From positions 186,001-250,000 of the forward strand of contig NZ_FOFA01000001.1 of the NCBI RefSeq assembly GCF_900110855.1: a DNA stretch of 64,000 nt, read 5' to 3'. Source of the DNA: Microlunatus flavus (GTDB lineage: Bacteria > Actinomycetota > Actinomycetes > Propionibacteriales > Propionibacteriaceae). The notes below the pieces were generated by a model that did not search any database, was not told the DNA's origin, and worked only from the letters and a program-made list of their open reading frames with translations. The translations under genes and the position numbers were made by a program. Below, in pieces: positions 33,880 through 41,930 of the stretch (position 1 is the first letter of the stretch; each line of letters starts with the position of its first letter).

Positions 33880-34380
33880 TCAGAGCCGTGAGCCACCCGT
33901 ACGGCTCGCCAGCGCGGCCCGGCTCCGGGTGATCAGCGGGACCAGCGCCGCGTGCAGGGAGACGACGTCGTCCTCGGTCAGCTCGAGCTGTTCCATGACC
34001 GCGCCCGGCACCTTGAGCGCCTCCTCCCGCAGAGCCCGGCCGCTCTCGGTCAGGCTCACCTGCAAGCTGCGCTCGTCCGCCGGGTTGCGGCGCCGGTCCA
34101 CGTGGCCCAGCGCCTCGAGCCTCTTGAGCAGGGGCGACAGCGTCGGCAGGTCGAGCTGCAGCAGGCGCCCGATCTCGGTCACGGTCAGCGGCGAGCGCTC
34201 CCACAGGGCGAGCATCACCAGGTACTGCGGGTGGGTCAGGTCGAGCCGCTCGAGGATCGGCCGGTAGACCCCGATCACGTTCCGCGCGGCCACGGCGAGG
34301 GCGAAGCAGACCTGGCGCTCGAGGGCGAGCGGGTCGACGCCCGCTTCGGTACCGGCGTTCGCTGGTGTTTCGGTCGTCAC
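33880..34380 (-). CDS. OhrR-like MarR-family redox regulator
   Basis: 166 aa from GTG 34380. The conserved reactive cysteine of OhrR is present in RQVCFALAVAARNV (Cys25). The signature YRPILERLDLTHPQYLVMLALWE follows, then a winged helix (LPTLSPLLKRLEALGHVDRRRNPADERS). OhrR proteins repress organic-hydroperoxide resistance genes until the Cys is oxidised. No ohr gene is seen in the window, so the target could be the SRPBCC gene, the divergent small membrane protein or a distant locus. An AT-richer intergenic segment with TACACT (plus) and AAAGTT (minus) hexamers separates it from the divergent gene. Confidence 0.85.
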   Translation of the reverse strand: MTTETPANAGTEAGVDPLALERQVCFALAVAARNVIGVYRPILERLDLTHPQYLVMLALWERSPLTVTEIGRLLQLDLPTLSPLLKRLEALGHVDRRRNPADERSLQVSLTESGRALREEALKVPGAVMEQLELTEDDVVSLHAALVPLITRSRAALASRTGGSRL

Positions 34381-34426
34381 ACCGCAGAACTTTACGCGCC
34401 CGCTAACACTTCGTACACTAACTGTT

Positions 34427-34738
34427 GTGACGCGAAGCAAGCAGAACATTCCGGCTCAGGACAGCTTCGGGCTCTGGTACCGCTTCAAGGCCCTCGTGGT
34501 CTTCAACCTGCTCTACGTCGCCGGGCCCGCCCAGCTCGACGGGCGCCAGGACCCGCGCAAGGCGGTCGAGCACGACTACGAGCGGCGCCGCGACCTGCAC
34601 CGCGCCCGTCGCGGCCTCCCGCCGGTGGTCAAGGAGCCGCCGACCAAGGGCGGCCTCGACGTGGTCGTGCTGCTCGCCGCCGGCGGCGGCGTCGCGCTGG
34701 TGCTGCTGCTCGTCTGGGCGATCCTCAGCTCCCGCTGA
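34427..34738 (+). CDS. Small single-span membrane protein, hypothetical
   Basis: 103 aa. An N-terminal soluble half (SFGLWYRFKALVVFNLLYVAGP, then charged residues) is followed by a C-terminal transmembrane helix at about 77-98. No recognised domain. TACACT (34414-34419) ends seven nt before the GTG, consistent with a leaderless start. It is divergent from the OhrR-like regulator and could be one of its targets. Confidence 0.65.
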   Translation: MTRSKQNIPAQDSFGLWYRFKALVVFNLLYVAGPAQLDGRQDPRKAVEHDYERRRDLHRARRGLPPVVKEPPTKGGLDVVVLLAAGGGVALVLLLVWAILSSR

Positions 34739-34779
34739 CCACGCGCACGCTCGCTCTCTGAGCCCGCCGAACGCTCCCT

Positions 34780-35027
34780 GAGCGCAGGAACGCTCCCTGA
34801 GCCCGTCGAAGGGCCTCGAAGAGGTCAGCGCAACAACGCTCCCCGAGCGCAGGAACGCTCCCTGAGCCCGTCGAAGGGCCTCGAAGAGGTCAGCGCAACA
34901 ACGCTCCCCGAGCGCAGGAACGCTCCCTGAGCCCGTCGAAGGGCCTCGAAGAGGTCAGCGCAACAACGCTCCCCGAGCGCAGGAACGCTCCCTGAGCCCG
35001 TCGAAGGGCCTCGAAGAGGTCAGCGCT
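34780..35027. repeat. Tandem array of a 65-bp unit (about four copies)
   Basis: Identical 65-bp periods begin at 34791, 34856, 34921 and 34986, each with CCTGAGCCCGTCGAAGGG, then CTCGAAGAGGTCAGCG, then a linker. The last copy runs into the stop codon of the GH15-like gene: the TCA at 35020-35022 within GAGGTCAGCG is that gene's TGA. The core motif recurs at 37774-38086. It is not CRISPR-like, because the whole period repeats and there are no unique spacers. Confidence 0.9.
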
Positions 35028-36393
35028 CCGCATCCCCCGCGGGCGCCAGCAGGTCGGCCGTGAGCACGACCGCGGCCGCGGTCCAGGCGAGCGGGGCGAC
35101 GGCGGCCGGGTGGCCGTCGGCGAGGACCTTCTCCGGCAGCGAACCTTCCGCCGTCCGGTGCTCGGCCAGCCAGCGGAGGCGGTCCAGCGCCTGCCTGGTG
35201 TCGCCGCTGCCCGCGGCTGCGAGGGCCCAGGTCGCCGTCGTCGGCGTCCAGCTGACGCCGTCGCGCTTCCACGAACCGCCGGGCGCGAGGCCCCCGGCCG
35301 GGCGGGCCAGCAGCGATCCCGCCTGCTCGAAGCGCGCGTACGCCGCCGGGTCCACGTCCGTCGCGAACGGGGGCAGCAGGAAGGCCACACCGAGGTCGAC
35401 GCTACCCGCCCGACCCCCGAGCCGACGGGGATACCCGTGCGCGCCGAAGGTCGCCGCGATCGCGGAGCCCAGGCGCTCCTCCCCCGCCCTCGCCCGGTCC
35501 GTGGCGACCGCGTCGCCGTTCCAGGTCTGCACGCGGGCGGCGGCCTGGAGGCCCGAACGCAGCACCGCGGCGGTGGCCAGCGTGGTGCGCGTCTCGCGCA
35601 CCTCCCAGTAGTCGGGCGAGGCGGGCGGCAGCCCGCTCGGCCCGGCCGTGGCGGCGAGGGCCGCGCGGGTCGAACGGTCGACGAGCCCCCGGTGGCGCGC
35701 GAGGAAGGCGGTTCGGGCGGCAGGCGGCAGCGTCGCGGCCACCTCGGCGGTCGCCCAGAGCGCCCAGCCGACCCCGTCCAGCTGGGCTCCGCGGTCGTCG
35801 GGCACCCCGCTGCCGTCGGGCAGATAGCGCGCCTGGAAGACCCCCGACGCGGGCTGCACCCGGCCGAGGAAATCGAGGATCCGCCCCGCGTCGTCGAGGT
35901 GGCCGGTGCGCGCAAAAGCGACCGCCGCAAAGGCCGCGTCCCGCGGCCAGACGTAGCGCCAGGCGGGGCTCCAGCCCGCCACCGGCACCCCGTACGCCTG
36001 CGTCAGGACGTGCAGGTCGAGCAGCGCGCCGCGCACCAGGTCGCCGTCGAGGCCGGGGACGACCGGGGCGGTGCCGGCGTCGAGCCACGCCTGCTCGGCC
36101 GCGACGGCCGCGGCGCTGCCCGGGCCCGCGAGCACCCGGGTCCCCGGCACCAGCGCCGCGTCCCCGGTCGCGACCTCGGTCACGACGCCGCCGGCACTGA
36201 CGGCGACCGTCCCGCTGTAGAGGGGGACGTCGGCGTCCTGCGGCGCGACCCGGGCCAGGACCACCCCGCCGGCGGTGAGCAGCAGCGCCAGGCAGAGGCC
36301 GAGGGTCAGCGGGCGCGGGAGGCGACGCAGCAGCGCGACGGCCGGCGCCAGGCGCACGGGTGCCGCGCCCGGGAGCACCGCCGCGACCGCCAT
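35020..36393 (-). CDS. GH15-like (six-hairpin) glycoside hydrolase, membrane-anchored
   Basis: 457 aa. One transmembrane segment at about 27-47 (LTLGLCLALLLTAGGVVLARV) leaves the rest outside. The block WRYVWPRDAAFAAVAFARTGH (near 143-163), the QLDGVGWALWA motif and GGSWKRDGVSWTPTTATWALAA match glucoamylase/trehalase-type (alpha/alpha)6 proteins. Substrate unknown. The start is supported by TAGGGT ending six nt before the ATG. Its TGA lies inside the last copy of a 65-bp repeat, so the original C-terminus may have been altered by repeat insertion. Confidence 0.75.
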   Translation of the reverse strand: MAVAAVLPGAAPVRLAPAVALLRRLPRPLTLGLCLALLLTAGGVVLARVAPQDADVPLYSGTVAVSAGGVVTEVATGDAALVPGTRVLAGPGSAAAVAAEQAWLDAGTAPVVPGLDGDLVRGALLDLHVLTQAYGVPVAGWSPAWRYVWPRDAAFAAVAFARTGHLDDAGRILDFLGRVQPASGVFQARYLPDGSGVPDDRGAQLDGVGWALWATAEVAATLPPAARTAFLARHRGLVDRSTRAALAATAGPSGLPPASPDYWEVRETRTTLATAAVLRSGLQAAARVQTWNGDAVATDRARAGEERLGSAIAATFGAHGYPRRLGGRAGSVDLGVAFLLPPFATDVDPAAYARFEQAGSLLARPAGGLAPGGSWKRDGVSWTPTTATWALAAAGSGDTRQALDRLRWLAEHRTAEGSLPEKVLADGHPAAVAPLAWTAAAVVLTADLLAPAGDAER

Positions 36394-36427
36394 GGCCCGA
36401 CCCTAGTGCGACGGGGACACTGGCGGG

Positions 36428-37354
36428 GTGCCCGAGGGAGACAGCATCTACGTGCTGGCGCGCAAGCTGCGCCCCGCGCTGGTCGGGCGCCGGGTGACGC
36501 GGGCCGAGCTCCGCGTCCCCGCGTACGCGACGCTCGACCTGGCCGGGGCGTCGATCGCCTCGATCGAGACGCACGGCAAGCACCAGCTCACGCGTTTCGT
36601 GACGACCGAGGCCGAGGCGCTGACCCTCCACACGCACCTCAAGATGTCGGGCAGCTGGACGGTCGTCGGCGCGGGCAAGCGGCTGCCGGCGCGGCTGATG
36701 GACTCGGTGCGGGTGCTGCTGGCCCTGGACAGCGGCGCCACGGCGTACGGGCTCGACCTGCCGGTGGTGGAGGTGCTGCCGACGTCACGGGAGGTCGACG
36801 CGGTCGGGCACCTCGGCCCCGACCCGCTGCGCGAGGACTGGGCCGCGCCGGAGGCGGTGCGCCGGCTGGAGTCGCAGCCGGACCGGCCCGTGGCGGCCGC
36901 CCTCCTCGACCAGCGCAACCTCGCCGGGCTCGGCAACCTGTGGGTCAACGAGCTCTGCTTCCTGCGCGGGACGAGCCCCTGGACGCCCGTCGGCGAGCTC
37001 GACGTGCCCGCCCTGGTGACGCTCGCGGCCCGCTGCCTGCGGCACTCGGCGCTGGTGCCCGGCGCCTACCAGGTCACCACCGGCGACACCCGCGACGGCC
37101 GCTCGCACTGGGTCTCGGGCCGGGCCGGCAAGGCGTGCCTGCGCTGCGGCACGCCCGTCCGCGTCGTCGACGAGGTGCCCGGCGACGCCGAGCGCCGCCG
37201 CACCTGGTGGTGCCCGCGCTGCCAGCCCGGCCCCGGTCCCGACCCCGCGCGCAGCGGACCGGCCGCGCCGGACGTGGCCTGGGACCGGCCCCTCGAGGGC
37301 CGGTCGGGCCTCACTCCTCGATCACCGAGCAGACGTTCCCGGCGGGGTCGGTGA
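36428..37354 (+). CDS. Endonuclease VIII-like DNA glycosylase/AP lyase (Fpg/Nei family)
   Basis: 308 aa. The catalytic N-terminus is MPEGDSIY (Pro2, Glu3). The helix-two-turn-helix region has [19 protein letters not shown], and a C-terminal zinc finger has CLRCGTPV (near 238) and WCPRCQ (near 258). The enzyme removes oxidised bases and nicks the strand. MPEGDS rather than MPELPE points to Nei rather than Fpg. GACACT ends six nt before the GTG. About 35 residues follow the zinc finger; the last 14 codons overlap the convergent VOC gene and may be non-essential. Confidence 0.88.
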   Translation: MPEGDSIYVLARKLRPALVGRRVTRAELRVPAYATLDLAGASIASIETHGKHQLTRFVTTEAEALTLHTHLKMSGSWTVVGAGKRLPARLMDSVRVLLALDSGATAYGLDLPVVEVLPTSREVDAVGHLGPDPLREDWAAPEAVRRLESQPDRPVAAALLDQRNLAGLGNLWVNELCFLRGTSPWTPVGELDVPALVTLAARCLRHSALVPGAYQVTTGDTRDGRSHWVSGRAGKACLRCGTPVRVVDEVPGDAERRRTWWCPRCQPGPGPDPARSGPAAPDVAWDRPLEGRSGLTPRSPSRRSRRGR

Positions 37355-37676
37355 ACCAGGCGATCGTCGGGCCCCACGCGCGCTGGATGCCCTTGGGGTC
37401 GTCGATCCCGGGGTAGTGCTCGAAGGCCACGCCCCGCTCGACGAGGGCGTCCACCGCCGCCTCGACGTCGGGCACCGGGAAGTTCAGGACGGTGTACGTC
37501 GCCGGCGCGTGGTCCCGCTTGGGGTAGACGAGCGTGCGGGTGCCCTGCGCCAGGTGGAGCCAGAGCATCCCGTTCTCCTCGCTCACCTCCAGCCCGAGCA
37601 CGTCGGCGTAGAAGGCCCGTGCCGCAGGGATGTCGTCGACCGAGAAGCCGTGGAAGGCGGGTGAACCGGCGAGCAT
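37311..37676 (-). CDS. VOC (glyoxalase/bleomycin-resistance) family protein
   Basis: 121 aa from ATG 37676 with AGGAGG at ideal spacing; an upstream frame to 37712 is less likely. A single VOC module: [24 protein letters not shown] at the N-terminus and a C-terminal [15 protein letters not shown] strand with a metal-ligand Glu. The family covers glyoxalases, dioxygenases and binding proteins; the reaction is not predictable. It overlaps the Nei gene end by 44 nt in convergent orientation. Confidence 0.82.
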   Translation of the reverse strand: MLAGSPAFHGFSVDDIPAARAFYADVLGLEVSEENGMLWLHLAQGTRTLVYPKRDHAPATYTVLNFPVPDVEAAVDALVERGVAFEHYPGIDDPKGIQRAWGPTIAWFTDPAGNVCSVIEE

Positions 37677-37773
37677 GCGTTCCTCCTGGATGGTTCGCCT
37701 CGTGACGGGCATGCGCCCGCGCCTCTACGACCGGCCTCGACGCCCGCGCTCATCGGCCGGGCCCCACGAACGC

Positions 37774-38086
37774 CCCCTGAGCCTGTCGAAGCGCCGCCGA
37801 ACGCTCCCCAGAGCCCGTCGAAGGGCAAGCACGCTCCCTGAGCCTGTCGAAGGGCAAGCACGCTCCCTGAGCCTGTCGAAGGGCCCGGAACGGGTTAGCG
37901 TGCGGCGGCTTCGGCACGCCGACCTCTCCGAGGCCCTTCGACAAGCTCAGGGAGCGTTCCACCGCGTTGGGCTCGATTCGGCACGCCGACCTCTCCGAGG
38001 CCCTTCGACAAGCTCAGGAAGCATTCCACCGCGTGCTGCTCGGGTCGGAACGCCGACCTCTCCGAGGCCCTTCGACGAGCTCAGGG
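37774..38086. repeat. Head-to-head cluster of seven dispersed repeat units
   Basis: Four copies of CCTGAGCCTGTCGAAGGG-type units in plus orientation (near 37774, 37807, 37836, 37865) face three copies in minus orientation (CCCTTCGACAAGCTCAGGG near 37934, 38001, 38068). The inverted ones carry the same CGCCGACCTCTCCGAGG flank that appears, reverse-complemented, in the 34780-35027 array. No gene is recognised in this stretch. Confidence 0.88.
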
Positions 38087-38158
38087 AGCGTTCTCGGTTC
38101 CGCTCTCGCGGAACTACGCCGCCTATCGTGCCGCACCTGCTGACGTAAGATCGCGCTC

Positions 38159-38572
38159 GTGCCGAAGATCCGCATCCGGGACGCCGCGGCCTTCCTCAGC
38201 GTCAGCGACGACACCGTGCGCCGCTGGATCGAGGCCGGGTCGCTGCCGGTGGAGACCGACGCGAGCAACCGCAAGGTCGTCGACGGGCGGGCGCTCGCCG
38301 AGTTCGCCCGCGCGCACGCCAACCCGGCGGCTGACCCCTCGCGCGTCGAGCGCTCGGCCCGCAACCGCTTCGTCGGCCTGGTCACCGCGGTGCAGGCCGA
38401 CACGGTGATGGCGCAGGTCGAACTCCAGTGCGGGCCGTTCCGGGTGGTCTCCCTGATGAGCAGCGAGGCCGTGCGCGAGCTCGGCCTCGAACCGGGATCC
38501 GTCGCCGTCGCGGTCGTCAAGGCCACCACGGTGATCGTCGAGACCCCCGGCGGCTCCGGGTCCGCAGCGTGA
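38159..38572 (+). CDS. HTH + TOBE (molbindin) regulator of the molybdate operon
   Basis: 137 aa. An N-terminal excisionase/MerR-like helix-turn-helix (RIRDAAAFLSVSDDTVRRWIEAG, about 4-26) is joined to a C-terminal TOBE/Mop oxyanion-binding domain (RNRFVGLVTAVQADTVMAQVELQCG, about 69-93). The stop overlaps modA by 3 nt, so it is probably the molybdate-responsive regulator of modABC. TAAGAT ends seven nt before the GTG, consistent with a leaderless start. Confidence 0.85.
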   Translation: MPKIRIRDAAAFLSVSDDTVRRWIEAGSLPVETDASNRKVVDGRALAEFARAHANPAADPSRVERSARNRFVGLVTAVQADTVMAQVELQCGPFRVVSLMSSEAVRELGLEPGSVAVAVVKATTVIVETPGGSGSAA

Positions 38573-39357
38573 GGCCGCGTTCGCGCGTCGCGCCGGCGCT
38601 CGCGAGCACGGCCCTCCTGGCCCTGGTGGCGGCGTGCGGTGCGACGCCCGGCGCGTCCGGTCCGACGAGCAGCTCGGCGGGCACGCAGACGCTCACCGTC
38701 TTCGCGGCCGCGTCGCTGAAGCAGACGTTCACGACGCTCGGCACGACGTTCGAGGCTGCTCACCCCGGCACGACGGTGACGTTCAGCTTCGCGGGGTCGT
38801 CCGACCTCGTCACCCAGCTCCAGCAGGGCGCTCCCGCCGACGTCTTCGCCTCCGCCGACACGAAGAACATGCAGAAGGCCGTCGACGACCAGCTCGTCGC
38901 GGGCTCCCCCGTGGACTTCGCGACCAACACCCTCGAGATCGCGGTCCCGCCGGACAACCCGGCCGGGGTCACCTCCTTCGCCGACCTGACCAGGCCCGGG
39001 GTCAAGGTCGTCCTCTGCGCCCCGCAGGTGCCGTGCGGGGCCGCTGCGCAGACGATCGAGAAGGCGACGAACACGACCCTGGAGCCGGTGAGCGAGGAGA
39101 ACGCGGTCACCGACGTGCTGGGCAAGGTCACCTCCGGCGAGGCCGACGCCGGCCTGGTCTACGTCACCGACGTCAAGGGGGCGGGCGACCAGGTCAAGGG
39201 CATCCCCTTCGCCGAGTCGAAGCAGGCCGTGAACACCTACCCGGTCGCCGCCCTGAGCGGGAGCAGGCAGGGCGAGCTCGCCGGCCAGTTCGTCCGGCTG
39301 GTCACGGGGACGGAGGGCCAGAAGGTGCTGGCCGACGCCGGTTTCGGCCCGGCCTGA
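38569..39357 (+). CDS. modA: Molybdate ABC transporter substrate-binding lipoprotein
   Basis: 262 aa. Lipobox LLALVAACG near 17-25 (lipidated Cys near 24). The ModA signature [15 protein letters not shown], then [22 protein letters not shown], is clear, with the oxyanion-binding Ser residues in AAASL and GSSDL. It captures molybdate or tungstate outside the membrane and delivers it to ModBC. The GTG start overlaps the regulator's stop (GTGA). Confidence 0.93.
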   Translation: MRPRSRVAPALASTALLALVAACGATPGASGPTSSSAGTQTLTVFAAASLKQTFTTLGTTFEAAHPGTTVTFSFAGSSDLVTQLQQGAPADVFASADTKNMQKAVDDQLVAGSPVDFATNTLEIAVPPDNPAGVTSFADLTRPGVKVVLCAPQVPCGAAAQTIEKATNTTLEPVSEENAVTDVLGKVTSGEADAGLVYVTDVKGAGDQVKGIPFAESKQAVNTYPVAALSGSRQGELAGQFVRLVTGTEGQKVLADAGFGPA

Positions 39358-39373
39358 CCGGGACCCGGGATCG

Positions 39374-40162
39374 ATGGCTCGCCGCTGGTCGGGCGTACCC
39401 CTCTGGGTCTACGTCCCCGCGACGCTCGGGGCGCTCTTCGTGGTGCTGCCCCTCGTCGCCATGGCCACGCGCGTGGACTGGGCGCGCTTCGGCGCGCTGG
39501 TCACGAGCCCCGCGTCGCTCGACGCCCTCGGGCTGAGCCTGCGGACGTCCCTGGCCTCGACGCTGCTGTGCCTGGTCCTGGGGGTGCCGATGGCGCTGGT
39601 GCTCGCCCGAACGGCGTTCCCCGGCCAGCGCGTCGTCCGCGCCCTGGTGCTGCTGCCGCTGGTGCTGCCGCCGGTGGTCGGCGGCATCGCGCTGCTCTAC
39701 ACGTTCGGCCGGCGGGGACTGCTCGGGCACGCGCTCGAGGTCCTGGGGCTCCAGGTCGCCTTCTCCACGACCGCGGTGGTGCTGGCGCAGACGTTCGTCT
39801 CGCTGCCCTTCCTGGTGGTCAGCCTCGAGGGCACCCTGCGGGCGGTCGGGCAGCGCTACGAGACCGTTGCCGCCACGCTCGGGGCGGGGCCGACGCTCGT
39901 GCTGCGCCGTGTGACGCTGCCGCTGGTGCTGCCCGGCCTGCTGTCGGGGTCGGTCCTGGCGTTCGCGCGCGCCCTCGGGGAGTTCGGCGCGACGCTCACG
40001 TTCGCCGGCAGCCTCCAGGGGGTCACGCGCACCCTCCCGCTGGAGATCTACCTGCAGCGTGAGACCGACGCGAGCACCGCCGTCGCGCTCTCGCTGCTGC
40101 TGGTGGCCGTCGCCGTCGGCGTGGTCGGCCTGGCCGCCGGCCGTACGGGGCGGGTGCTCTGA
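39374..40162 (+). CDS. modB: Molybdate ABC transporter permease
   Basis: 262 aa with about six transmembrane helices. The EAA-type cytoplasmic loop [27 protein letters not shown] (near 160-186) contacts Mod[27 protein letters not shown] is the family's characteristic C-terminal stretch. It starts 16 nt after modA and ends 1 nt before the modC start. Confidence 0.93.
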   Translation: MARRWSGVPLWVYVPATLGALFVVLPLVAMATRVDWARFGALVTSPASLDALGLSLRTSLASTLLCLVLGVPMALVLARTAFPGQRVVRALVLLPLVLPPVVGGIALLYTFGRRGLLGHALEVLGLQVAFSTTAVVLAQTFVSLPFLVVSLEGTLRAVGQRYETVAATLGAGPTLVLRRVTLPLVLPGLLSGSVLAFARALGEFGATLTFAGSLQGVTRTLPLEIYLQRETDASTAVALSLLLVAVAVGVVGLAAGRTGRVL

Positions 40163-40163
40163 G

Positions 40164-41219
40164 GTGGCCCTGTCCTTCTCCGCACGGCTCCAGGAGCGCG
40201 GGTTCGACGTCGCCTTCGAGGTCGGCGACGGCGAGCGGCTCGCGGTGCTCGGCCCGAACGGCGCGGGAAAGTCGACCCTCCTCGGCGTCCTCGCCGGCAC
40301 GGTGCGGCCGGACACCGGCCGTGCCGAGCTCGACGGGGAGCCGCTCTTCGACGTGGCTGCGCGGCGCTGGCCGGCTCCCCACCGGCGGCGCGTCGGGCTG
40401 CTCGCCCAGGACCCGCTGCTCTTCCCGCACCTCACCGTCCTCGCGAACGTCGCCTTCGGACCTCGCGCCGCCGGGGTGGGCCGCCCCGCGGCCGAGCAGG
40501 CTGCGCGGACCTGCCTCGCGGCGGTGGAGGCCGAGCACCTCGCGGGGCGCCGGCCCGCGCAGCTGTCCGGCGGCCAGGCGCAGCGCGTCGCCATCGCCCG
40601 GGCGGTGGCGACGGACCCGCGGCTGCTCCTCCTCGACGAGCCGCTCGCCGCGCTCGACGTCACGCTCGCCCCCCTGGTGCGCCGCGTGCTGCGCCAGGTC
40701 CTCGTCGGGCGCACGAGCGTCCTGGTCACCCACGACCTCCTCGACGCCCTCCTGCTCAGCGACCGGGTCGTCGTCCTCGACGCCGGTCGCGTGGTCGAGG
40801 CGGGCCCGACGGCGGAGGTGCTGCGCCACCCGCGGACCCCGTTCGCGGCCCGGCTCGCCGGGCTGAACCTCCTGCTCGGGACCGCCGGACCCGCCGGCGT
40901 CACCACGGCCTTCGGTCTGCACGTCGGGGCGAGCACCGCCGGGCTGCCCGCGGGGTCGCCGGTCGCCGCGGCGTTCGCGCCGTCGGTGGTGTCGGTGTTC
41001 GTCGACGCGCCGCACGGCAGCCCCCGCACGGTGCTGACGGCGCGCGTGGTCGAGCTCGAGCCGTACGCCGACGAGGTCCGCGTGACCACCGAGACCACCT
41101 CGGGAGAGACGGTGACCGCCGCGGTGACGGCGGCGGCGGTCGGCGAGCTGGACCTCTACCCGGGGCGCGCGGTGCACCTGGCGGTGAAGGCGACGGCGGT
41201 CACCGTCTACCCGGTCTGA
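40164..41219 (+). CDS. modC: Molybdate ABC transporter ATP-binding protein
   Basis: 351 aa from GTG 40164. Walker A GPNGAGKST (near 31-39), signature LSGGQAQR (near 134-141), Walker B LLLLDEPLAALD and the H-loop VTHDLLDAL. A C-terminal TOBE-like region (about 285-350) probably gives molybdate-dependent feedback. It completes the modABC importer. Confidence 0.92.
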   Translation: MALSFSARLQERGFDVAFEVGDGERLAVLGPNGAGKSTLLGVLAGTVRPDTGRAELDGEPLFDVAARRWPAPHRRRVGLLAQDPLLFPHLTVLANVAFGPRAAGVGRPAAEQAARTCLAAVEAEHLAGRRPAQLSGGQAQRVAIARAVATDPRLLLLDEPLAALDVTLAPLVRRVLRQVLVGRTSVLVTHDLLDALLLSDRVVVLDAGRVVEAGPTAEVLRHPRTPFAARLAGLNLLLGTAGPAGVTTAFGLHVGASTAGLPAGSPVAAAFAPSVVSVFVDAPHGSPRTVLTARVVELEPYADEVRVTTETTSGETVTAAVTAAAVGELDLYPGRAVHLAVKATAVTVYPV

Positions 41220-41338
41220 CCCCGTCCGCCAGAGCCGGGCAGGGCGCGTACGACCCGGGTCTCGGGCTGCTCCGACCTGCGTCCCCGGACCGGGCCGAGG
41301 CCTTCCGCCGCTGCCGCACGGCGGCGAGGCTGCCGTAC

Positions 41339-41821
41339 GTGGACCAGCTGACGCCCTACTCCCACCGCCCCTCCCCCACCCGCCCGCTCACCCTCGGGCC
41401 CGGCGCCGCGCTGCGCGTCGGCGAGGTCGAGCGGGCCGCCGCCTGCGACGCCCTCGCCGACCACTACGCCGCGGGACGGCTCGACCCGGCCGAGCTGGAC
41501 GACCGGCTCGCCCGCGCAATGGCCGCCCGCTCGCAGGGCGACCTGCGGGTGCTGTTCGCCGACCTCGGTCCGCGCCGGACGCCGCCGCCGGCGCTGCGCG
41601 CCGAGCCCGCGGAGCCGGTCGAGACCCGCCCCTCCGGCGCGCTCGTGCCCCTGCTCGCCGCGGTGATGGTGATGGCCCTGCTCGTCGCGGGAGGGATGCT
41701 CATGGTCCTCGGCGCGTACAACCCGGCGCTGTTCGTGGGCGCGCTGGTCGGCGGGACGGCGACGGCCGTGGCCGGCGTCTGCGGGACGGTCGTCGCGCGG
41801 ACGACCTGGCGGCGCCGCTGA
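41339..41821 (+). CDS. DUF1707 domain membrane protein
   Basis: 160 aa. DUF1707 lies at about 24-75 (LRVGEVERAAACDALADHYAAGRL, then ELDDRLARAMAARSQGDL). Two hydrophobic helices follow at about 100-150. DUF1707 proteins are common in actinobacteria, often with DUF2154 or 2TM partners; the function is unknown. GAGGCT ends seven nt before the GTG, a weak leaderless signal. Confidence 0.75.
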   Translation: MDQLTPYSHRPSPTRPLTLGPGAALRVGEVERAAACDALADHYAAGRLDPAELDDRLARAMAARSQGDLRVLFADLGPRRTPPPALRAEPAEPVETRPSGALVPLLAAVMVMALLVAGGMLMVLGAYNPALFVGALVGGTATAVAGVCGTVVARTTWRRR

Positions 41822-41930
41822 GGCATGTCGCCCCCCAGCAGGGCCTCCCGCTGGTGGGCGCCAGGCGTCGTTAGCGTGAGCATGCGTCCGGCACCGCCGG
41901 AGGCGTCCACGCCGACCCGCCGGAGCCGTC

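Noticed and set aside
34780-35027. CRISPR array
   Set aside because: The full 65-bp period, including the part that would be spacer, is repeated almost identically, and no cas genes are present.
37750-38148. Small ORFs running through the dispersed repeats (peptides rich in LRQAQG or SLSKG)
   Set aside because: These are translations of the repeat element in different frames, with no start signals; they are a common false gene call in genomes carrying this repeat.
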